DNA from: CAYLRU01 sp964386565
GTDB taxonomy: Bacteria > Desulfobacterota > Desulfobacteria > Desulfobacterales > UBA5616
Length of the DNA: 64,000 nucleotides
Assembly (NCBI GenBank): GCA_964386565.1
Contig: CAYLRU010000012.1
Span: forward strand, 1 to 64,000
Direction: 5' to 3'
How positions within the stretch are numbered: position 1 is the stretch's first letter; the number at the start of each line of letters is the position of its first letter. The notes under the pieces were generated by a model. It saw only the letters and a program-made list of their open reading frames with translations, was not told the origin of the DNA and ran no database searches. The translations under genes and the position numbers were made by a program. This document shows positions 63,080 to 64,000 of the stretch, piece after piece.

Positions 63080-63164
63080 GCCGGACAGATTGCTGGCGAA
63101 AGGTTTCCTTTAATTGTAAGAGGTCGTTTAATCGGTTGGCGACCGGTTTGGTTTGGGTGAAAGT

Positions 63165-63206
63165 AAGGGCGGTATGACGGTTCATTTCTGTTCTGCCGCC
63201 CTTTTT
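63165..63206 (+). terminator. Rho-independent terminator after the HTH/ferredoxin gene
   Basis: AAGGGCGG (63165-63172) pairs with CCGCCCTT (63196-63203) and is followed by T's. It is 85 nt after the stop and just before repeat copy C. Confidence 0.75.
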
Positions 63207-63210
63207 GACA

Positions 63211-63361
63211 TAGTTCGTGTACATTCAGAAACGGTGTGCTTTAGTTTATGTCAAGGCCGCAGTTTTTTTGAAACCGCAGGCTTCGGGCGTTACCTACAGG
63301 ATTTCAGGGGAGCGGGAACACAGGCCCGGGCCAAAAGATGCCCCTTATGGGTGGACAATGG
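63211..63361 (-). repeat. Dispersed palindromic repeat, copy C (diverged)
   Basis: In the same orientation as copy B on the plus strand: TAGTTCGTGT, CAGAAACGGT, TTGAAACCGCAGG, AGGATTTCA, GGAACACAG and CCAAAAGATGCC align in the same order and spacing over ~150 bp. It lies between the ferredoxin and hexokinase genes. Confidence 0.7.
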
Positions 63362-63379
63362 TTAACGGGTGAGGAACCT

Positions 63380-64000
63380 GTGAACGATTTTGAGTTAACA
63401 ACCGAAATGCTTATCGACATTTCCCTGGTCTTTAAGGAAAGGGTCAGGGAGGGTTTTGCCCGGGATAACACGGAGATAAAGTGCCTTCCCACATTTATTC
63501 CAACGGAAAAACGGTTAAAGGGAAATACGGCGTACGTGCTGGATCTGGGCGGGTCAAACCTGCGGGCCGCCGTTGTTTCTTTTCATGGCGGCAAACCGGA
63601 AATTTTAAAGGGCCCGGTAAAAAAGACCATGCCCTGGAAAAGGAATGTTCCCCTGCCAAAAGAAGTATTTTTAGGGATTCAGGCGGATTTGCTGGCTTCT
63701 TTGGGGTATGGGCAAGAATGCCCACTGGGATATTGTTTTTCATATCCGGCAGCGGCTACACCGGATCGTGATGCCTTGCTGTTGGACTGGACCAAGGGAA
63801 TCCATGTCCCTGATACACGGGGAAAGCCCGTGGGCAGGATGCTGGTGCATCACATCAGGCGCCGTTATAAAAACCTCAAGTTGAGCAGCATTACCGTGAT
63901 CAACGATACCGTCGCCGCCCTGTTCGCGGGATTGATCGAGCCCGGAGGGGATACCCGCATCGGCCTGATTGCAGGGACGGGAACAAACATGGCTGCATTT
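63380..64000 (+). CDS. Eukaryote-type hexokinase, 5' part (runs off the window)
   Basis: The frame from GTG 63380 is open to the window end (207 codons). It has the hexokinase family order: LDLGGSNLRAAVVS (phosphate 1), then FSYPAAATPDRDALLLDWTKG (sugar-binding region of Hexokinase_1), VINDTVAALFAG and GLIAGTGTNMA (the start of phosphate 2/adenosine region). This is the family of yeast and animal hexokinase, unlike bacterial ROK or Glk enzymes. GAGGAA lies 4 nt before the GTG. It phosphorylates glucose or another hexose; the C-terminal half is outside. Confidence 0.85.
   Translation, partial: MNDFELTTEMLIDISLVFKERVREGFARDNTEIKCLPTFIPTEKRLKGNTAYVLDLGGSNLRAAVVSFHGGKPEILKGPVKKTMPWKRNVPLPKEVFLGIQADLLASLGYGQECPLGYCFSYPAAATPDRDALLLDWTKGIHVPDTRGKPVGRMLVHHIRRRYKNLKLSSITVINDTVAALFAGLIEPGGDTRIGLIAGTGTNMAAF

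Overview
This 64 kb stretch looks like chromosomal DNA of a sulfate-reducing-type deltaproteobacterium (Desulfobacterota, probably near Desulfobacteraceae). That placement is inferred from gene content: a selenocysteine formate dehydrogenase with selA, an archaeal-type aromatic entry enzyme (ADH synthase) beside pheA, a glycolate/lactate-oxidase-type operon with CCG-domain Fe-S proteins, and HTH/Fe-S and NDP-forming acyl-CoA synthetase proteins common in that group. No rRNA, tRNA, CRISPR array, prophage or transposase was found. The DNA is densely coding on both strands.

Region by region. 0.1-8 kb: a TraB/PrgY membrane protein (-), a NorQ/CbbQ-type AAA ATPase with a NorD/CbbO-type VWA partner, an SDR dehydrogenase, and three small or poorly known proteins. 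8-16.8 kb: a Phe leader-peptide attenuator in front of ADH synthase and pheA; selA with a GGDEF-like/TPR protein; then fmdB-like, hemC and a fused cobA-hemD for tetrapyrroles. 16.8-22.6 kb (-): flavin reductase-like protein, NDP-forming acyl-CoA synthetase alpha subunit, ThDP enzyme and enolase-superfamily dehydratase, possibly one acid-degrading pathway. 22.7-31.4 kb: aconitase, a lipoprotein (-), formate dehydrogenase with in-frame UGA and bSECIS, an MnmA-like PP-loop enzyme, and rlmN (-). 31.4-37.4 kb: the translation cluster ffh-rpsP-khpA-rimM-trmD-SPOUT methylase-rplS-rnhB and a HAD phosphatase. 37.4-41.9 kb: an OmpA-type lipoprotein, a peptidase-E/CysRS-tail fusion (-), and a GspE/PilB-type ATPase. 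41.9-46.9 kb (-): Fe-S protein, FAD oxidase, CCG Fe-S protein and GlyA-like enzyme. 47.3-51 kb: HD, DUF3108 and zinc-ribbon proteins, a thiolase remnant and a lytic transglycosylase. 51-52 kb: a cobalamin riboswitch with no B12 gene behind it, followed by a second structured element. 52-56.2 kb: ald-alr, and a divergent regulator pair whose start codons share a CATG. 56.2-61.8 kb (-): ydbH-ynbE-ydbL-like operon, a degenerate YchF-like protein and a nitronate monooxygenase-like protein. 62-64 kb: an HTH/ferredoxin fusion and the 5' part of a eukaryote-type hexokinase that runs off the end.

The observations most worth following up are: the Phe attenuator with drawable terminator and antiterminator; three diverged copies of a ~150 bp palindromic intergenic repeat (near 7.5, 20.3 and 63.2 kb); the orphan cobalamin riboswitch and the adjacent element with mutually exclusive pairings; the bSECIS inside fdhA; and the overlapping divergent start codons at 55.87 kb. 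Domain names come from reading motifs by eye without database searches.
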